Origin: Alviniconcha marisindica
Taxonomy: Eukaryota; Mollusca; Gastropoda; Provannidae
Reading direction: 5' to 3'
Assembly (NCBI GenBank): GCA_018857735.1
Contig: JABMCL010002637.1
Span: forward strand, 1,187,001-1,251,000
Length of the DNA stretch: 64,000 nt
Below the pieces are notes generated by a model. It was not told where the DNA came from, did no database searches, and was given only the letters and a program-made list of their open reading frames with translations. Below are positions 60,679 to 64,000 of this stretch, piece by piece. Numbering within the stretch: position 1 is the first letter of the stretch; each line of letters begins with the position of its first letter. Position numbers and translations under genes: made by a program.

Positions 60679-62100
60679 CTCTCACGCTCACACGCATGCA
60701 CGTGTGACACACACCCACACACACACATATACACACAACAAATACATGCATTATTGGTGATGGGTTGGTACAATGAGAAGAAAATGACAGATCAGTATGC
60801 AGAAAAGAAGAGATGGGTTTCAGTTCTGACTTAAAAGAAGAGGGTGAAGATGATTTAAGACCATCCACACAAAAAAGCCAGCAAAAATGGTCTGTAAAGG
60901 AGGGGCGTTCTTTTCTGAAGAGGCCTGCTCACACAGAAACATAAAGGGAAATGTTCAAGATGATGTGGCTATGAAAGAGAGGTCACCTCTCATCAGGATA
61001 GTCTTTCATCAGTGGTTTCACTACAGAATAAAACACAATTCATCACATTGCACATAAAAGTATTGATTCACTGCTATGCCACATGCAAATGTATTCCTGA
61101 AGAGGATTTGGGAAACGTTTAATGAACCGGTAGAGTAAAACTCTGAAAGACATAATTCTTCGCAGTAGGTGAAGCATGCAAAGCAGTACTCTGGCCTACT
61201 CCTGGCTTTGATGAAAGAACCTTTTAATAGCTCTGGGTTGCAGCCTGCCAAGCAGGGAAGAGAGGCATGGCTTAATTTCTGCATCTGTGGTAGCCCACTG
61301 TGGTTCAGAAATACTTTAAAATTTGCGATGTTCATAAGTTGAACGAGAAAGGAGAGCTGAAGCAGAATCGAACCAAGATCCCTCTGCTTACCAGCCTCAC
61401 ACTTTACCCCGCTACTGAAAGGCAGAACTGGTTCACTACAAAATGCATAATGCAGTGATAGCCATTAAATACATGTTGATCACAATTAGAAAATGAAAGT
61501 GAATGTGCATGGTTGTTCTCCATGTAGACTTAGTTGGTACTTTGAGCCCAGCCAACCACATAGGGTTATATCAGGGCTAATTGTCAATGTAGATGACATT
61601 ATTAACTTTGGTTTGATCAGATAAATACTTAGCAGTAAAAATGCTTTGCCTTTGAACAGCCCAGTTACACTAACATTAACAACAGATCAAGGTCACTAAA
61701 ACAAACATGAAAGTACAATCCAAAATGGAAGTTCTACCAAAACCTACCTGCTAAGAATTTAAAATTCTCATTCATGGCGTTAAGGTAGCGACAGAAACCG
61801 GTGTCATCATATTCAAAACGCTGGCCAAATATGATGGAACAGATGTTGTTGGACACGCTGACCTGGGTCAGTTTGGACAGGTCAGCTGGCGCCCCCTGGA
61901 GGTCCTCAACAGCCTGGATGTAGTGAGTGATCTCCTCCTGGATCTTTTCAGCCAGAAGGTTCTTGCCCATGCCAAACTCACGTAGTATCTCCAGCGATGT
62001 CTTCCGCTGCTCTTTCCACGTTCGCCCGGAGGTGCTGCCAATACCTAGAACAGGACTGGCAGGATGAGCAGTGTGGAAAAACTTGTTTCCTGAACTTGAA
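57809..62100 (-). CDS. CYP2-clan cytochrome P450, last four exons, 5' end outside window
   Basis: This is a haem-thiolate monooxygenase, expected in the endoplasmic reticulum membrane with NADPH-P450 reductase as electron donor. The four exons (62100-61748, 60472-60239, 59319-58879, 57990-57809) join in one frame of 402 complete residues plus stop; about 100 N-terminal residues, including the membrane anchor, are to the right of the window. Diagnostic motifs in order: WKEQRKTSLEILREFGMGK (helix C region), I-helix AGTETTTTA with the catalytic Thr, K-helix E-V-L-R (ExxR), FRPERF, and haem loop FSTGRRVCLG with the cysteine codon at 57977-57979. All three introns are phase 1. No inactivating change is seen. 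The substrate cannot be told; I assign only the CYP2 clan, not a subfamily. It converges on CACHD1 with about 7.8 kb between stop codons. Confidence 0.95.
58879..59319 (-). CDS. P450 exon (I-helix to PERF)
   Basis: Acceptor ctctttcag, donor gtaaaa. This large exon covers the I-helix (DLFVAGTETTTTAIGWAL), K-helix (EVLR), the HGLSQDITFHGYSIP region, FRPERF and EFIPFSTG. It corresponds to several separate exons of vertebrate CYP2 genes. Confidence 0.96.
60239..60472 (-). CDS. P450 exon (helix F-G region)
   Basis: Acceptor cctgcag, donor gttcgt (weak at +3). It encodes NFMPFLEHVPGDLFK, the proline-rich F-G region of CYP2-type enzymes, then DFIHAYLREIRKHEASGN. The joined sequence with the next exon reads TTINVENLQKCIGDLF. 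Confidence 0.93.
60545..61020. repeat. Two-copy dispersed repeat in P450 intron
   Basis: gagaccatccacacacacaa, then ggcaaaaatggtctttaaaa (60562 onwards) and again gaccatccacacaaaaaagc, then agcaaaaatggtctgtaaag (60860 onwards). A CA microsatellite lies between. Confidence 0.75.
61354..61430 (-). repeat. tRNA-derived SINE head, second copy
   Basis: On the - strand: TAGCGGGGTAAAGTG, GGCTGGTAAGCAGAGGGA, GGTTCGATTCTGC, TTCAGCTCTCC. It aligns with 11465-11530 over the same blocks. Confidence 0.65.
61532..61586 (-). repeat. SINE tail fragment
   Basis: Reverse complement reads agccctgatataaccctatg then tggttggctgggctcaaagt accaac; close to 31438 and 12738. It lies 5' of the SINE head at 61354 on the - strand, so the two are not one intact element. 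Confidence 0.75.
61748..62100 (-). CDS. P450 exon (helix B'-E region)
   Basis: Acceptor ctctttctag and donor gtaggt on the - strand. It encodes GIGSTSGRTWKEQRKTSLE and FGMGKNLLAEKIQEE, classic for CYP2-type enzymes, and ends NENFKFLAG. It begins with the last base of a split codon; the preceding exon was not found in the remaining 1.9 kb. Confidence 0.94.
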
Positions 62101-62344
62101 CTAGAAAGAGAATAAATACACAAATAGCTGAATAAGCAAGATGCCAAAATTAAAAGCAGAAATACATATCATGATGCAACAGATTAAACTGACCAAAAGC
62201 AACAACAAAAAGAGCATAATACCCAACTATGATAACAGTAAATAAGCAACATGTCAAATTTTGATGGAAAAGAGAATACCCAAATATAATAACTGAATAA
62301 ACAAAATGTGAAGTTGATTAACAACTTGAGAACATGGTCTTCTC

Positions 62345-62520
62345 ACCCACCTTCAGTACAGATTTGGAATTCACAATAATGTCCTCATCTGGTTCAAGTC
62401 ATAGCTGCATGACTGGTTCCAAACAGTGTCTGTCAACATGTACTCCAATCCTGTCAAACTCTCCCAAAGTGTCCCTCAAGGTTCTGTCCTGGGGCCTGCT
62501 CTTCACCCCATTTATATATT
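62345..62520 (+). pseudogene. LINE reverse-transcriptase fragment, broken
   Basis: One frame gives FGIHNNVLIWFKS, a TAG stop at 62402-62404, LHDWFQTVSVN and then SVPQGSVLGP; a one-base shift follows, after which LLF appears in the next frame. The WF-K-S-YL...Q-V and VPQGSVLGPLLF motifs belong to the palm region of non-LTR retrotransposon reverse transcriptases (CR1/Jockey-like). The copy is short, has a stop and a frameshift, and is dead. It is opposite in strand to the P450. Confidence 0.85.
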
Positions 62521-62522
62521 AA

Positions 62523-64000
62523 TATATATATATTAATATATGACTTAGTGCCAAAAGGAGCGCATTGTGGGGGGGGGGGGGGGGGGGGTGACTGCCAATA
62601 AAATCTGTTTCAAACACTTTGTCTTGTTGTTGCTTTGTGTGTGCGTTCATAATTGGTCAATATCACAGTGGAAACAACAATATGATTATGAGTTCCAAAT
62701 CTGGAGCTGCTGGAGCAATATTTATTTTTGAAAGCGAAAAGCGCCATGGAATTCGACCCCTGAAAACAGACACGTTCACGGTGAGTGCTTTCGATGCTTT
62801 CATTCACGTACATGACAAATCAAAACATTACCTCAGTCACCGATTTGTACAGAGGAAATGTTGCTTTACACAGTGCATATAAAATCAATTATCACTAAGT
62901 TTTGTTTTTGGAGTTAGAGGCTCCAAAATGTCCCTCAATCGAACATTACATGTGTTGAAATGTTTCATGTCCAGCATCCATAGAACTCTAGCGAAGACCC
63001 AACTTTCTCTTTTGCTGAAACTTTATCCCAGTCACTGTGGTACACCACTGCATCAGGCGCCAATGTTTTAGTTTACTGCCAAATGTCTGGGTAGTTTTTA
63101 AAATATATTTTGCCACTCTTCATAATATTATTGCAAGAAACAACGTTCAACATTGTATTAGATTAAACACGCAAAAGGGAGAGAAAAAACTAGTTTTCAT
63201 GTGTTTGCACTACATCCAGGTTGTCATGTTACACATTTGGGTCGTTTGCTTTGAGCACATGGCCGCATGGAAGAGATTTTGTGATTTGCGAAAGATGTGT
63301 GGTTATATTTCTGAGATCATAAAAGGCGTAATGTTCAACATAAATTAACCATTCATCGGATATTTAGTCAAATCTTATGGTTATACGATTTTTATATTGG
63401 TATATGCTGAATCTTTTAAAAGTATTGGAATGTAAGCATACAATGCAAGTTTTTGTTATGCTGTCGATTTGAAGTTTCTTCAGATGCTTTCATATATTTG
63501 TTTTTGCTGACTTTCTTACAACATGGAAGCGTGTTGAAACCATAATGTTTGACAGCAGAATGGTTATAAGCAGTATATATATATATATATATATATATTC
63601 TGATTGTATTCTTTACATTTTTTGCTAGCACTTAACATAATCCATTTTGTTTACAAACTACAACTGCAAACAGATCACCACACATGGTAGACAATTTGAT
63701 TTTCCGGAAGCTAAAGTCGTAGTTAGGTGTTGAACATTATAATTACAACACGAGCTGTGGAAAAAATAATGTTTGACATAATGATAGTGACCATGCCTGT
63801 CTGCCTTCCAGAGTTCTAAAAAAGGAAGGTGTGGATCTTTTATTAGCATTATTCATTAGACCATGATTTTTCAGTAATATTTATAATGATTTTTAAAAAT
63901 TAATTAATTCAGTTTGAAGTTAACTATTCAACTATTTTTGTCCTAGGCATCTGAATCAACATGACCAAGAAACTCTTCCCGGCTACATTGCGTCTGTTAC
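62523..64000. other. AT-rich flank, upstream intron of the P450
   Basis: Contains a poly-G run near 62569-62588 and a TA run at 63577-63598, but no P450 exon or other recognisable gene. Because the exon ending at 62100 starts inside a codon, this is probably intron. Confidence 0.6.

Noticed and set aside
62610..64000. Search for the missing N-terminal P450 exon
   Set aside because: No proline-rich hinge (PPGP-type) or membrane anchor followed by a donor of the right phase was seen; the open frames here have no P450 features.

Overview
This is eukaryotic genomic DNA, most likely from a marine mollusc, probably a gastropod. The evidence for that is long introns, GT-AG introns in all frames, abundant CA, CT, poly-G and TGTC tracts, a short interspersed repeat whose tail ends in a GGCGTAAAACACCAAC-type sequence, and invertebrate-style proteins. 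The species call is inference; eukaryote with spliced genes is certain.

Two protein-coding genes are present and they converge. On the + strand, positions 1879 to 49969 hold 26 exons of a CACHD1 orthologue (VWFA and Cache domain-containing protein 1), a single-pass membrane protein related to the alpha2delta calcium-channel subunits. The 26 exons join in one open frame of 1177 complete residues plus stop. The first exon or exons, which carry the signal peptide and about the first 140 residues by comparison with vertebrates, lie upstream of the window. On the - strand, positions 62100 down to 57809 hold the last four exons (402 complete residues plus stop) of a CYP2-clan cytochrome P450. Its N-terminal exon or exons lie to the right of the window.

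Layout: 1-1878 upstream intron; 1986-16662 and 16838-28077 two very long introns full of microsatellites, minisatellites and dispersed repeats; 28078-49969 the gene-dense part of CACHD1, with short to medium introns; 49970-57808 the CACHD1 3' UTR and intergenic DNA with further minisatellites; 57809-62100 the P450; 62101-64000 P450 upstream intron or flank with a dead LINE reverse-transcriptase fragment.

The most unusual signal is in CACHD1 itself. At eight exon-intron junctions the edge of the exon, together with its real splice site, has been copied in tandem into the neighbouring intron (2 to about 9 decayed copies each). The result is rows of decoy acceptors or donors next to the real one. 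In front of exon 24, seven of nine copies also look like complete 27-nt, frame-preserving micro-exons. I know of no named class for this. It may be a mutational process, a source of splice variation, or both.
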